Shown in pieces: positions 9,825 through 19,677 of a stretch of 64,000 nt of DNA (position 1 is its first letter; the number at the start of each line of letters is the position of its first letter). The notes beneath the pieces were generated by a model. The model was not told the origin of the DNA, did not search any database, and saw nothing but the letters and a program-made list of their open reading frames with translations. Origin of the DNA: Cyanobium sp. CACIAM 14 (GTDB lineage Bacteria > Cyanobacteriota > Cyanobacteriia > PCC-6307 > Cyanobiaceae); contig JMRP01000003.1 in the NCBI GenBank assembly GCA_000708525.1, forward strand, positions 113,871 through 177,870, written 5' to 3'. Made by a program: the position numbers and the translations under genes.

Positions 9825-10795
9825 GGCACCAGGGGAAGTACGGGGAAGGCTTCGGGAGCTTCCCCCAGGATCCGGTGCACCGGGGTGAAGCCGGCCAGGT
9901 CGGCACCGATCCGCAGCACCGCCTCGAAGCCCTTCGGAGACACCAGGATCAGCGGCGTGGAGAGCGCCAGGAACAGACGCGGCGGAAGGGGCAGCAGCCG
10001 GCAGCGACGGGCTGGATCCCCCGGGGCCGTCGCCGCCTGCAGGCGCTCGAGCATGTGGGCGTAGGAGAGGGTGTCATCGCCGCCGAGGGGAAGGTGCACC
10101 GGCTCGGCAGGGTCAGCCGGACCCGAGGCCAGGCGGTCGGCGAGATGCAGGGCCGCGGCGGCCAGCTGACGGCAGTGGATCGGCTGTCTCAGCCCCCCCT
10201 GCCCAGGCAGGGGCAGCAGGGGCAGTCGCCGCAGCAGGGTCTGCAGTTCGCTCAGGTTGCGGTCGCCCAGAGAACCCGCCTGTCCGTAGATCAGCGTGGG
10301 GGCCAGGATCCGCAGAGGCAGCCGCTGGGCCCTGCAGGTGCTGGTCAGCAGGTCTTCGGCCTGACGCAGACGCCGCACCAGGTCCCGGTCGAAGCGATTG
10401 GCGGCGAACCGCTTGGTGATGACGGAGGAGGAGGAGCAGGCCACCACCCCCCGCAGCGCCGAGACGCCGGCCGGATCCTGGTGTGTCCAGCGCTCCAGCC
10501 AGGGGGCGAAGGACCAGATCGGCGCGAAGCTCAGCAGCACCCCTGCCGGCCGCTGGGGGGGAGGGTGAAGGTCGTCGAGGTCGCAGGGCAGGAACGCCGG
10601 CGACGCGCCGGCGTCGGGTGCCGGAGGCGGCGGGCGGCGCCCCGCCACCGTCAGGGTCCGACCCCCCGCCAGAGCGATCAGGGCCTGGCCGCTCGGGGTG
10701 GTCGCTCCGAAGAGGGTGACGGAAGCGGCGGAAGGGCTGGTCAAGGCAGGAACAGAGGCAGGCATGTCGGCGGCAGTCACGTCAGCGACAGTCAT
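9821..10795 (-). CDS. NAD-dependent epimerase/dehydratase (SDR)-like protein
   Basis: From MTVADVTAADMPAS; Rossmann-like SVTLFGATTPSGQALIALAGG...; 4-nt overlap with upstream transferase. Confidence 0.7.
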   Translation of the reverse strand: MTVADVTAADMPASVPALTSPSAASVTLFGATTPSGQALIALAGGRTLTVAGRRPPPPAPDAGASPAFLPCDLDDLHPPPQRPAGVLLSFAPIWSFAPWLERWTHQDPAGVSALRGVVACSSSSVITKRFAANRFDRDLVRRLRQAEDLLTSTCRAQRLPLRILAPTLIYGQAGSLGDRNLSELQTLLRRLPLLPLPGQGGLRQPIHCRQLAAAALHLADRLASGPADPAEPVHLPLGGDDTLSYAHMLERLQAATAPGDPARRCRLLPLPPRLFLALSTPLILVSPKGFEAVLRIGADLAGFTPVHRILGEAPEAFPVLPLVP

Positions 10796-11630
10796 TGCCG
10801 TCGAGCCGACCGTCCCAGCCGGTGAGCCGCCACAGGGTGGAGCGCACCTGGTCGCGCCAGAGCCGCAGCGGGGATTCCGGCCGCAGATCGTCGGTGTCGG
10901 AGACGTACCCGTCGACCTGCCAGCCCGTGCCCGCATAGACGATCCGGGCGATCGCCAGGGTCCGGGCCATGTGGGTCTCCGCCGTCACGATCGTGAGGTG
11001 ACCCGCCCTGGGCCAGGATTCCAGCCGCCGTGCCAGTGCGGTGATCTGGCCGAGGGTGTCGCAGCCGGGGAGAAGCCGCAGCAACCTGGAGGTGTCTTCG
11101 GGCCAGAGGCCCCTGTCCTCGAGATTCCTGCGGGTGATGGCCTGGTACTCGCCGTTGCCCTGGAAGACCAGGATCGCCCCGGGCCGTTGCCGCCACAGCA
11201 TCAGGGCCGAGTGGCTTCTCCAGGGGTCGTCGATCAGTGCCGTGATCACCCAGGGACTGCCGCTCGTCCCTGGCTGGGTGGAGCCGGGCGCCACCGCCGC
11301 GGGGTCGCGTCCCGACCTCGGGGAATCCAGCAGCGGAGCGAAGAACCAGGCCACCCCGGCGATCCCGGCGAGGCCCAGCAGGACGGCGCGGCAGCGGGCA
11401 TCGTTCCACGGGCGTCGGGGGACTGGCCCGAGTCGGACGGGAAGACGCCGCCGGACCCTGACCCTCCCGCGTTCGGGGGTGTGATCGGGTCTGGGATCGT
11501 GCCTTGGATCGGGGGGCTGCTGCGCCTGCTGGGCCGGCCGACGAGCGTGCGGTTGATCGGATGCTCGCGGGTGCTCCCGCTCGGACCTCTCCGTGCCCTC
11601 TCCCTGTCCCAGCCTGTCCTGGCGCGGCAA
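10782..11630 (-). CDS. YdcF/ElyC (DUF218)-family protein
   Basis: 282 aa ORF with ALIDDPWRSHSALMLWRQRPGAILVFQGN... and TAETHMARTLAIARIVYAGTG; start uncertain. Confidence 0.6.
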   Translation of the reverse strand: MPRQDRLGQGEGTERSEREHPRASDQPHARRPAQQAQQPPDPRHDPRPDHTPERGRVRVRRRLPVRLGPVPRRPWNDARCRAVLLGLAGIAGVAWFFAPLLDSPRSGRDPAAVAPGSTQPGTSGSPWVITALIDDPWRSHSALMLWRQRPGAILVFQGNGEYQAITRRNLEDRGLWPEDTSRLLRLLPGCDTLGQITALARRLESWPRAGHLTIVTAETHMARTLAIARIVYAGTGWQVDGYVSDTDDLRPESPLRLWRDQVRSTLWRLTGWDGRLDGNDCR

Positions 11631-11659
11631 GGGCTCGGGAGCGGAGGGGCCGGATCACT

Positions 11660-12529
11660 TTATCGGCGGTTCCGGGCGCGTCTCATGGACCCTGGAAGGG
11701 CCTCGAGGCGGCTCCAGAGACGCCGGACGTAGCGGAGCCCGAAAGGAAGCCACCAGAGCAGGCCGAAGGCGCGGCGGTAGGCGAGTCGCACTTCCTGCAG
11801 CCGCCGCCGGGTCTGCTGACCGCTGGCTCCGGCGGAGCTCATGTGGACCAGCTCCAGGGCCAGGGTCCTCACCCGCAGGCCCCCCGTGGCCCCCAGCCGC
11901 AGAAAGTAGTCGAGGTCGCCGGAGAGCCGGAAGGGCTCGGCGTAGTGATCGAGGCGTCCGCGGGCCCCAGGACCGATCAGGGTGGCCTGATGGGGTGGGG
12001 TGGAGCCCAGGAACAGACCGAGGCGATAGAGCCGGCCGCCGGAGAAGGCCGTGCGTCGTCCGGGCTGCGCCGTCCCATCCGCTGCCGCATCCACGTAGCG
12101 GCCCGTGCAGACCACCAGGTCCGGCGGGCGTGCGCCGGGGTCGGGGGGCCGGGTCGCCGCGATCGCGTCCTCCAGCACCGTGGCTCCTGCCGCCCAGTCG
12201 TCACTCCCCCAGAACAGCAGCCAGTGATCCGGGGGGGCGGTGCGGAAGCCCTGGTTCATGGCCCCGAAGATGCCGGGGAGGGAGGGATCCTGGGGCTGCC
12301 AGGCGAAGCGGCGGTCACGGTGACAGAGGGCGTCCAGCCAGGCCCGGTGCTCGCTGCCGCTGGGGCCGTCGATGAACAGCACCCGCCAGTGGGGCCAGCT
12401 CTGGCGCTGCAGGGAGGTGACCAGCCGCGGCAGCAGGTGGTGGGAATCGAGGGTGGGAACGATCAGGGTCAGCCCCTCTCCAGGCCAGGGAGGCGGGGCT
12501 CCGACGCCGGCGGCCGTGAAACTCCTCAC
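11660..12529 (-). CDS. Glycosyltransferase family 2
   Basis: GTG start (GTGAGGAGTTTC) overlapping the upstream stop; LTLIVPTLDSHHLLPRLVTSLQRQSWPHWRVLFIDGPS, WGSDDW. Confidence 0.8.
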   Translation of the reverse strand: MRSFTAAGVGAPPPWPGEGLTLIVPTLDSHHLLPRLVTSLQRQSWPHWRVLFIDGPSGSEHRAWLDALCHRDRRFAWQPQDPSLPGIFGAMNQGFRTAPPDHWLLFWGSDDWAAGATVLEDAIAATRPPDPGARPPDLVVCTGRYVDAAADGTAQPGRRTAFSGGRLYRLGLFLGSTPPHQATLIGPGARGRLDHYAEPFRLSGDLDYFLRLGATGGLRVRTLALELVHMSSAGASGQQTRRRLQEVRLAYRRAFGLLWWLPFGLRYVRRLWSRLEALPGSMRRARNRR

Positions 12530-14277
12530 CCCTGCCGGCGGATCACCACGTCGCCCAGCACCAGCAGGTCCATGCGGGTGCGCAGGAAGCAGTCGAGGGC
12601 CTGGGCCGGCGAGCAGACGATCGGCTCGTTCTCGTTGAAGGAGGTGTTGAGCACCATGGGGACCCCGGTGCGGTCGGCGAAGGCCCGAATCAGCCGGTAG
12701 TAGCGGCCGTTGTCGGCGGCGTTCACGGTCTGGAGCCGCCCGCTGCCGTCCACATGGGTGACGGCGGGAATGCGGTCGCGCTTCTCCTCGCGGATCGGAT
12801 AGACCTGCATCATGAAGGGCACCTCGCCCTCCAGGCAGAACCATTCGCCGACCGCCTCCTGAAGCACCGACGGGGCGAAGGGGCGGAAGGATTCCCTGCG
12901 CTTGATCTTCAGGTTCAGGATGTCCTTCATGTCGCCGCGGCGGGGATCGCCGAGGATCGAGCGGTGGCCCAGGGCCCTCGGTCCCCATTCCATGCGGCCG
13001 TCGAACCAGCCGACCACCAGCCCCTCGGCGATCGCCGCCGCCACCTGCCCGCAGAGCTCCCCTTCCTCCGGCCTGGCGATGCTGCAGCGGGCCTGCTCCA
13101 GGGCGGAGCGGGTGGCCTCGCTGGCGAGCAGCTCCTCGATCTCCCCGGGCACCGGCTGGCTGCCCAGGTAGGCATGGCGCATCGGGGCGGAGCGGGGGCG
13201 GCCCAGCCCGTGCCACACGTCGAGGGCGGCTCCGAGGGCTCCGCCGGCGTCACCGGCCGCCGCCTGCACGTAGACCTTGCGGAAGGGGGTGGCCAGGGTG
13301 ACCTTGCCGTTGGCCACCGAGTTGGCGCCGCAGCCCCCGGCGATGCAGAGTCGCTCGCTGGGATGGCGCTTGTGCAGGGCCCGCAGCAGGTGGAAGAAGG
13401 CGTCCTCGTACATCGCCTGGGCGGAACGGGCGATGTCCATGTGCCGCTGCTCGAGGGGTTCGTCGGCCCGGCGGGCGGGGCCGAGCAGGGCCTCCAGTTC
13501 CGGGCTCCAGTGGCTGCCCACCACCGGAGCACCGTGGCTCCACTGATGCGGCAGGCGCTGGGTGGCATGCAGGAAGAAGCGCAGGTCGAGCCGGTAGGTG
13601 CCATCGGGCAGAAGGCGCACGATTCGGCGCATCGCCTCCATCCGGGTGGGCTGGCCGTAGGGGGCCAGGCCCATCACCTTGTATTCGTCGCCGTAGTTGG
13701 GAAAGCCCAGGTACTGGGTGATGGCGGTGTAGAAGGCACCGAGGGAATGGGGAAACCAGATCTGGCCGTCCAGGCTCAGCCGGTTGTCCTGCCCATGGCC
13801 CCAGGCCCCGCTGGCGAAGTCGCCGAAGCCATCCACCGAGATGACCGCCGCCTCTTCGTAGGGCGAGGCGAAGAAGGCCGAGGCCAGGTGGGCCCGGTGG
13901 TGTTCCACGAAGTGCAGCCGGGCCCGGATCCGGGCTCCGGGGAAGGTCCTGGCCAGCTGCTGACCCAGGTCGGCGCGCTCCCGCTTGTTGCGCCAGCGGT
14001 CGATCAGGAAGCGGGGATCGGGGCGGTGCGCGAGCGTGTAGACCGCCTTGCGCCAGCGGTGGGCCCCCGGCAGGGAATTGATGGCAATGTGGTCGAGATC
14101 GGACGGGCCCACGCCGGCATCGGTGAGGCACCAGGCGATGGCCTGCGACGGAAAGCCCGCCCAGTGCTTGATGCGGCGGAAACGCTCCTCCTCCGCGGCG
14201 GCCACGATGACGCCATCGCGGATCAGAGCCGCGGCGGCATCGGCATGGAAGGCGTTGATGCCCAGGATGAGCGTCAT
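12526..14277 (-). CDS. Carbamoyltransferase (NodU/CmcH family)
   Basis: 583 aa; MTLILGINAFHADAAAALIRDG, EHHRAHLASAFFASPYEEAAVISVDGFGD, GRMEWGPRALGHRSILGDPR. Confidence 0.95.
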   Translation of the reverse strand: MTLILGINAFHADAAAALIRDGVIVAAAEEERFRRIKHWAGFPSQAIAWCLTDAGVGPSDLDHIAINSLPGAHRWRKAVYTLAHRPDPRFLIDRWRNKRERADLGQQLARTFPGARIRARLHFVEHHRAHLASAFFASPYEEAAVISVDGFGDFASGAWGHGQDNRLSLDGQIWFPHSLGAFYTAITQYLGFPNYGDEYKVMGLAPYGQPTRMEAMRRIVRLLPDGTYRLDLRFFLHATQRLPHQWSHGAPVVGSHWSPELEALLGPARRADEPLEQRHMDIARSAQAMYEDAFFHLLRALHKRHPSERLCIAGGCGANSVANGKVTLATPFRKVYVQAAAGDAGGALGAALDVWHGLGRPRSAPMRHAYLGSQPVPGEIEELLASEATRSALEQARCSIARPEEGELCGQVAAAIAEGLVVGWFDGRMEWGPRALGHRSILGDPRRGDMKDILNLKIKRRESFRPFAPSVLQEAVGEWFCLEGEVPFMMQVYPIREEKRDRIPAVTHVDGSGRLQTVNAADNGRYYRLIRAFADRTGVPMVLNTSFNENEPIVCSPAQALDCFLRTRMDLLVLGDVVIRRQG

Positions 14278-14585
14278 GAAGCTGGGGAACCGGATGACGG
14301 GTGTGGGGAGGGGCCGCTGCGGACTTCGACGGTCGGACCGCCCATTCCAGGGGTCAGCGGATCATGGTGCCGGTGGGCACGTCACGCCATGAACGACCTC
14401 GGCCTCCGTGTCGGCGACGGCGATGGTCCTCGCCAAGCGGCAGGCCTCGAACGTTCCGCTACGGAAGAATCGGCCGGAAGGCCAGGACGATGAAAGGCAC
14501 GCTCGCGCAGGGATCCTAGGGGAAGTTCCCAGGCCCATCCGCCGCGACGAAGCGTTGCTGGGGGGGCGGGGCCTCGGGCGGGCCA

Positions 14586-16415
14586 TCACCGGTCGGCGGC
14601 CCCGCAAAGGGTCAGGCCGAGGTGGATCTCCAGCCAGTGCTGCAGCACCATCAGGCTCCAGCGCCGGTACCAGGGATCCAGGTCGATCCCCGGCGGGGTC
14701 GGCGGCAGCCGCAGGGGGAGGGGGGAGCCGGGGTCGTCCAGCCACAGCTGGAATGGGAAGCGGAACCCCTGCTTGGGGCGGGCCAGGAACCAGTCGGGCA
14801 GTTCCGGCACGCTCCTGGCCAGAAGCTGCTTGCCCTCCGCCAGGCGCAGGGCGGAGGGAATGGGGGCCAGCCGACGCTGCAGCTGGGCGTCCACCAGGGG
14901 GAGGCGCAGTTCCAGGCCGGCTGCCATGGCCATCACGTCACTGTCCGGCAGCAACTGGTTGCGGAGATACCGGGTTCCCTCCAGCCAGGCCACCCGATCG
15001 AGGGCCTCCACCTTTCCTGGTCCGCCGTCGGTGGCCGGCGGCTCCTCGGCCCCTGCCCCCGTTTCGCCCGCTGCCAGGCCCCAGTGCGCCAGCAGGCGGT
15101 CGCTCTCGGCGCGGGAGAAGAGGCCCCGGAAGCAGCCGTAGGCCCGGCCCAGGCTGGCCGGTGCCTCCAGCAGGCCCGCCAGCCGCTGCTGCCTTGCGCG
15201 CCGACCCTGCGGCAAGCGGCGCAGCAGACGCGCCGCCAGCGGCCCTGCCGGACCGAGGCGACCGCGCCAGCGGGCCAGCTTCGGCACCATCCGGAAACTC
15301 GGGTAGCCGCCGAAGAGTTCGTCGCCTCCGAGGCCGGAGAGGGCCACCTTCAGTCCCTGCTCCCGGGCCAGCCGGGACACGCACCAGGTGTTGTACCCGT
15401 CGATGGACGGCTGGTCCTGGCTGGCCAGGAAGGCGGGCAGCCACTCCCGGGCCTGATCCGCCGTCAGGTTCAGCGGGGTGTGGTGGGCGCCGAAGTGGCG
15501 GGCGATCCGTGCCGCCGGTCCGGATTCGTCGAAGCCATCGGCCCCGGCCGCGTCGAAGCCGATGGTGAAGGTGTGCAGTCCCCGGGGAGCCAGGGCCAGT
15601 AGCGAGGCGGAATCGAGGCCGGCACTCAGGAACAGCCCCACCGGTACGTCGCTCACCATGTGGGCCGCCACCGAATCCTCGAGGGCCGCCCGGGTCCGGG
15701 CCGTCGCCTCGGTGGCCGTCATGCCGTCCTCGACGCTCCCCTCGAGGCTCTCCGGCAAGGGTCCCCAGGCGCTGATCTCGAGCCGGCCCGGGCTCCAGAT
15801 GGCAGCGTGGCCGCTGGGCAGGCGCTGCACCCCGGCCACGAGGGTGCGCGGTTCCGGCACCGATCCGGTGGCCAGGTACCGCTCCAGAGCCTGCCGGTCG
15901 AGGGCGGCCGGGGCGCTGTCGGCGGCGAGCAGGGCGCGCAGTTCCGAGGCGAAGGCCAGAGCCCCCCCCGGGCCGTAGCGCAGGTACAGCGGCTTGATGC
16001 CATGGGGGTCACGGGCCAGCAGGGCGCGGCGTTCCCGGGTGTCGAAGAGGCAGAAGGCGAACATGCCCCGCAATGCCCCCAGACCGCCCTCTCCCCGCCG
16101 GATCAGCCAGGCCAGCAGCACCTCGGTGTCGCCGCTGCCCCGGAAGCGATGCCCCTCCGCTTCCAGCTGCCGGCGCAGGTCGGCGTGGTTGTAGATCTCG
16201 CCGTTGAACACCAGCTGCCAGCGGCCGCAGGCGGAGGCCATCGGCTGGTGGCCGAGGGGCGAGAGATCCAGGATGGCCAGCCGTCGATGCACCAGGCAGG
16301 CGTCCGCGTCCTGCCAGACACCGGCATCATCGGGCCCCCGGTGTGCCAGTCGGGGGCCCACCCGTTCGGCGAAGGCGCCCGGTGGCCGGCCCAGCTGGCC
16401 CGCGAAGCCGCACAT
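14586..16415 (-). CDS. asnB: Asparagine synthase (glutamine-hydrolysing) / amidotransferase
   Basis: 609 aa; N-terminal MCGFAGQLG (Cys2 nucleophile), FNGEIYNH, synthetase loop GLFLSAGLDSAS. Confidence 0.93.
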   Translation of the reverse strand: MCGFAGQLGRPPGAFAERVGPRLAHRGPDDAGVWQDADACLVHRRLAILDLSPLGHQPMASACGRWQLVFNGEIYNHADLRRQLEAEGHRFRGSGDTEVLLAWLIRRGEGGLGALRGMFAFCLFDTRERRALLARDPHGIKPLYLRYGPGGALAFASELRALLAADSAPAALDRQALERYLATGSVPEPRTLVAGVQRLPSGHAAIWSPGRLEISAWGPLPESLEGSVEDGMTATEATARTRAALEDSVAAHMVSDVPVGLFLSAGLDSASLLALAPRGLHTFTIGFDAAGADGFDESGPAARIARHFGAHHTPLNLTADQAREWLPAFLASQDQPSIDGYNTWCVSRLAREQGLKVALSGLGGDELFGGYPSFRMVPKLARWRGRLGPAGPLAARLLRRLPQGRRARQQRLAGLLEAPASLGRAYGCFRGLFSRAESDRLLAHWGLAAGETGAGAEEPPATDGGPGKVEALDRVAWLEGTRYLRNQLLPDSDVMAMAAGLELRLPLVDAQLQRRLAPIPSALRLAEGKQLLARSVPELPDWFLARPKQGFRFPFQLWLDDPGSPLPLRLPPTPPGIDLDPWYRRWSLMVLQHWLEIHLGLTLCGAADR

Positions 16416-16420
16416 CGCGC

Positions 16421-17644
16421 CTAGCCCCCCCCGGCACTGGTCAGCCGCCTGGCCCCGGGGGCGAGCAGCTCCAGGTGGGCCTGGAAGGTGCGCCGGGCCG
16501 CCGCCGGGCTGGCCTGTTCCCGCACCCAGGCGAGGGCTCCGGCGGAGAGTGCCTCGCGCCGGCCGCGATCGGAGCAGATCGCCGTGATCGCTTCCGCCAT
16601 GGCCTCCGGTGCGCTGGCCACCAGCTGCCCGGTGCGCCCCTCGATCACGTAATCCTCAGGGCCGCCGCAGCGTGTGCTGACCACCGGCACGCCGCAGGCC
16701 ATCGCCTCCAAGGCCGCGATGCAGAGACCTTCCTGATGGGAGGGGATCACGAACAGATCCAGGGGCTGCAGCACCTCCGCCAGCGGTGCGGGCTCCAGGC
16801 AGGGGTGGCAGCACACCCGGTCAAGCAGGCCCATGGCCGCCAGACGATCGTGGAGCAGATCGACGTTCTGCTCGCCCGCCAGGACGAGCTGCACCGGACG
16901 ACCGGCTGCGGCGATCAGGGCCACGGCCTCGAGCAGGAGGGTGATGTGCTTGCGCGGGTCGCCGTAGCGTCCCGCGAAGCCGATGCGCCAGGGCACGAGC
17001 CGTGCCGGCGCTGGACGGAAGATCTCGGGATTCACCGGCATCCGCATCACCCCGTCCATGGGGCGGCCGGCGATCGCCTCCAGGGCCGCGGCCGTGTAAG
17101 TGCTCAACGCCAGGATCCGTCCCCGGGGGGCCCGCAGCACCTGGCGCTCCAGCCGCCGCAACACCGGGGCGTTGAGGCCCCGATCGAGCAGGCGCCGGGG
17201 GCGCGAGAAGCGCCTGACCCGGTCGGCCCGGTCCGCCTGCCAGGGGGTGGCCACCCAGGCCAGGAAAGGTATCCCCAGCCGGGCGAAGGGGGTGGCGCAG
17301 AGCGGATTGCCGGTGACCGAGAGGTGCAGGTCACAGCCGGCCACAAGCTCCCGCCAGGTCCGCCGCGGCAGGTAGTGCGTGAACTCCAGTTCCGGCAGCC
17401 AGGCCCCGAGGCCATGGCCTTCATGGTCGCCGTAGACGCGGCGGGCCATCCTGCCCGGCCTCCTGCCGCTGGGGATGGCATGCAGAGGGACGGACAGGCG
17501 GGGATGGGCGCTCCAGGGGGCGTACCAGGCGAAGACCGGCTCGATGTCGAGTGCCTCGAGCATCCCGGTGATGCAGCGGGTCATGGCGGGAACGCCCCCG
17601 TCCACCGGCTCGATCGTGCTGATCAGGGCCCGGCACCGTTTCAT
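16421..17644 (-). CDS. Glycosyltransferase family 4
   Basis: 407 aa; GFAGRYGDPRKHITLLLEAVALI, IPSHQEGLCIAALEAMACGVPVVSTRCGG. Confidence 0.9.
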   Translation of the reverse strand: MKRCRALISTIEPVDGGVPAMTRCITGMLEALDIEPVFAWYAPWSAHPRLSVPLHAIPSGRRPGRMARRVYGDHEGHGLGAWLPELEFTHYLPRRTWRELVAGCDLHLSVTGNPLCATPFARLGIPFLAWVATPWQADRADRVRRFSRPRRLLDRGLNAPVLRRLERQVLRAPRGRILALSTYTAAALEAIAGRPMDGVMRMPVNPEIFRPAPARLVPWRIGFAGRYGDPRKHITLLLEAVALIAAAGRPVQLVLAGEQNVDLLHDRLAAMGLLDRVCCHPCLEPAPLAEVLQPLDLFVIPSHQEGLCIAALEAMACGVPVVSTRCGGPEDYVIEGRTGQLVASAPEAMAEAITAICSDRGRREALSAGALAWVREQASPAAARRTFQAHLELLAPGARRLTSAGGG

Positions 17645-18675
17645 GGCGTCAGCCAGCCGAACAGGTCCCGGTTGTCGCGCACCCAGCGGATCAGGTGGCG
17701 GACGCCGTCGGTGACATGCACCTCGGGAGCCCAGCCCAGCTGGTCGGCGGCCTTGCGGATGTCGCAGATGAACACCGGCTGGTCGCCGGGGCGGGACTGG
17801 CCGCTGCGCGGGGAGATGGTGATGGCCAGTTCCTCCTCGAGGAAGCGGAGCAGGTCCCTGAGGCAGAGCGTGTTGACGGGACCGCCACCGATGTTGAAGG
17901 CCTGTCCGCTGATCGTTTCACGGTGATGCCAGGCGGCTTCGTAGGCCCGGGCCAGGTCCCGCACATCCAGCACATCCCTGGTCTGCCAGCCGTCCCCGTA
18001 GAGGGTGATCGGCCGGCCCAGGAGAGCGGCGATGCTGAACCACGCCACCCAGCCCTGGTCCTCGATCCCGAATTGCCGGGTGCCGTAGATGCACGACTGG
18101 CGGAAGGCGCAGGTCTGCAGGTCGTAGATGCGGGCGTAGTCGATCGTGTACTGATCGGCGACCCCCTTCGAGCAGCCATAGGGGGAATGGAAGTCGAGGG
18201 GCTGGCTCTCCGGCACGCCGTCACTCAGATCCCGGAAGCGGTAGCCATGGGGCGTCAGTTCCACGGGCACCGTTTCCATGCCGCCGTAGACCTTGTTGGT
18301 GGAGGCATAGAGAACGAAGCTCCCGGGGGAATGGAGACGCACCGCCTCCATCACGTTGAAGGTGCCGAGGGCGTTGATCTCGAAGTCCTCCCGGGGGTTG
18401 GTGTAGGAGGTGGTCACCGCCACCTGGGCCGCCAGATGGAGCAGCATCGACGGACGGATGGCCGCCACCACCTCCGCCAGCGCCTCGGCCTGGCGGATGT
18501 CCACGCGATGGAAGGCGATGCCGGGATGGCGGGCCAGCAACCACTGGAGATTGTCTTCCGTGCCCCGCCTGGAGAGGTTGTCGAGGATGGCCACCTCCCA
18601 GCCCAGGGAGGCGAAGTGCTGGGCGGCGTTGACGCCGATGAAACCGGCGCCGCCGGTGATCAGGATCGAAGGCAT
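17641..18675 (-). CDS. NAD-dependent nucleotide-sugar epimerase (CDP-paratose 2-epimerase-like SDR)
   Basis: 344 aa; SILITGGAGFIGVNAAQHFAS, SPYGCSKGVADQYTIDYARIYDLQTCAFRQSCIYG. Confidence 0.88.
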   Translation of the reverse strand: MPSILITGGAGFIGVNAAQHFASLGWEVAILDNLSRRGTEDNLQWLLARHPGIAFHRVDIRQAEALAEVVAAIRPSMLLHLAAQVAVTTSYTNPREDFEINALGTFNVMEAVRLHSPGSFVLYASTNKVYGGMETVPVELTPHGYRFRDLSDGVPESQPLDFHSPYGCSKGVADQYTIDYARIYDLQTCAFRQSCIYGTRQFGIEDQGWVAWFSIAALLGRPITLYGDGWQTRDVLDVRDLARAYEAAWHHRETISGQAFNIGGGPVNTLCLRDLLRFLEEELAITISPRSGQSRPGDQPVFICDIRKAADQLGWAPEVHVTDGVRHLIRWVRDNRDLFGWLTP

Positions 18676-18828
18676 CGAGGGGGAGCGAGGCGGGACATGC
18701 GTCGGAGACAGGGACGCTGGGCGGCTGACGGTGGGGTCCGGGGGAGGTCGCCGGTTCGGGATGGCCGTCGGTGATCCGTGGCCCCGGCCGGCAGGGGCGG
18801 ACCTTCCGGGGCGGACGCTAGTCGAACA

Positions 18829-19677
18829 TCAGGAGCCGGAACACCCATGTCCGGATCCTGGAGAAGAAGGCCCCGCCGTAAGGCTGCCGGCTGGCCGATC
18901 GTGGGGGATGACCATGTCCCGGCCCTCCAGCAGCATCAGGTTGAGCAGCAGTTCGGCATACATTCGTTGCTGGGCATAGGCCCAGCCGCGCCAGCCGTCC
19001 AGCAGGCCTCCCTTCCAGAGCAGGCAGAACACCAGGGCGGCGAACGGGGCCAGGGGGGTGTGCTTTCGGAGCCGGTCCGCCACCGACAGCTTGCGGGAGG
19101 GCGTGGAGCGCAGTTTGGCCGCCTCGATCGCCTGGTAGTTCCGTTGGGAGGACAGCCACCGCTGCAGGGGCTTGCGATCGTCGTGGAAGATCGGCTGGCG
19201 CAGGCGTTTCACCGGTCCGGACAGGACGATCCGGTGCCCATGGCCGTCATTGCGGTACCGCCCGCTGCCGAGGCGGTAGAGACTCACCCTCGGAGGCATC
19301 AGACCGCTGCGCAGGGGCTGGCCGCCGATGCAGTAACGGAAGGGGATGGCGAAGCCCGCCACCGCCGCGTTGGCGGGATCCTCGATCGCCGTCCGGATCT
19401 CGGTGGCCAGAGGGGCCGGGATGCGGTAGTCGGCATCCAGGCTGAGCACCCAGGGGGTGTGGATCTGGCTCAGGCCGAAGTTGCACTGGTCGGCGAAGCT
19501 GTCGAACGGCCGGTGCAGAACCCGCACGGTGGGATGGCCGGCGAGGATGGCCAGGGTGGCGTCCCTGCTGCCGCTGTCGATCACCAGGATCTCCTCCACC
19601 CACTGCAGATGGTCGAGGGTGCGGCCGATGTTGGCCTCCTCGTCGTGGGTCAGGATCAGGGCCGTCAGCCTGCTCAT
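18829..19677 (-). CDS. Glycosyltransferase family 2 (LgtF/KdtX-like)
   Basis: MSRLTALILTHDEEANIGRTLDHLQWVEEILVIDSGSRDAT; WVLSLDADYRI. Confidence 0.88.
   Translation of the reverse strand: MSRLTALILTHDEEANIGRTLDHLQWVEEILVIDSGSRDATLAILAGHPTVRVLHRPFDSFADQCNFGLSQIHTPWVLSLDADYRIPAPLATEIRTAIEDPANAAVAGFAIPFRYCIGGQPLRSGLMPPRVSLYRLGSGRYRNDGHGHRIVLSGPVKRLRQPIFHDDRKPLQRWLSSQRNYQAIEAAKLRSTPSRKLSVADRLRKHTPLAPFAALVFCLLWKGGLLDGWRGWAYAQQRMYAELLLNLMLLEGRDMVIPHDRPAGSLTAGPSSPGSGHGCSGS

Noticed and set aside
12754-14493. 579 aa plus-strand ORF
   Set aside because: Antisense to the carbamoyltransferase; no recognisable domain.
17065-17085. GGCGATCGCC-type palindromes (HIP1-like), also seen around 1966 and elsewhere
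   Set aside because: HIP1 octamers are widespread in cyanobacterial genomes; scattered occurrences here are not a local feature.
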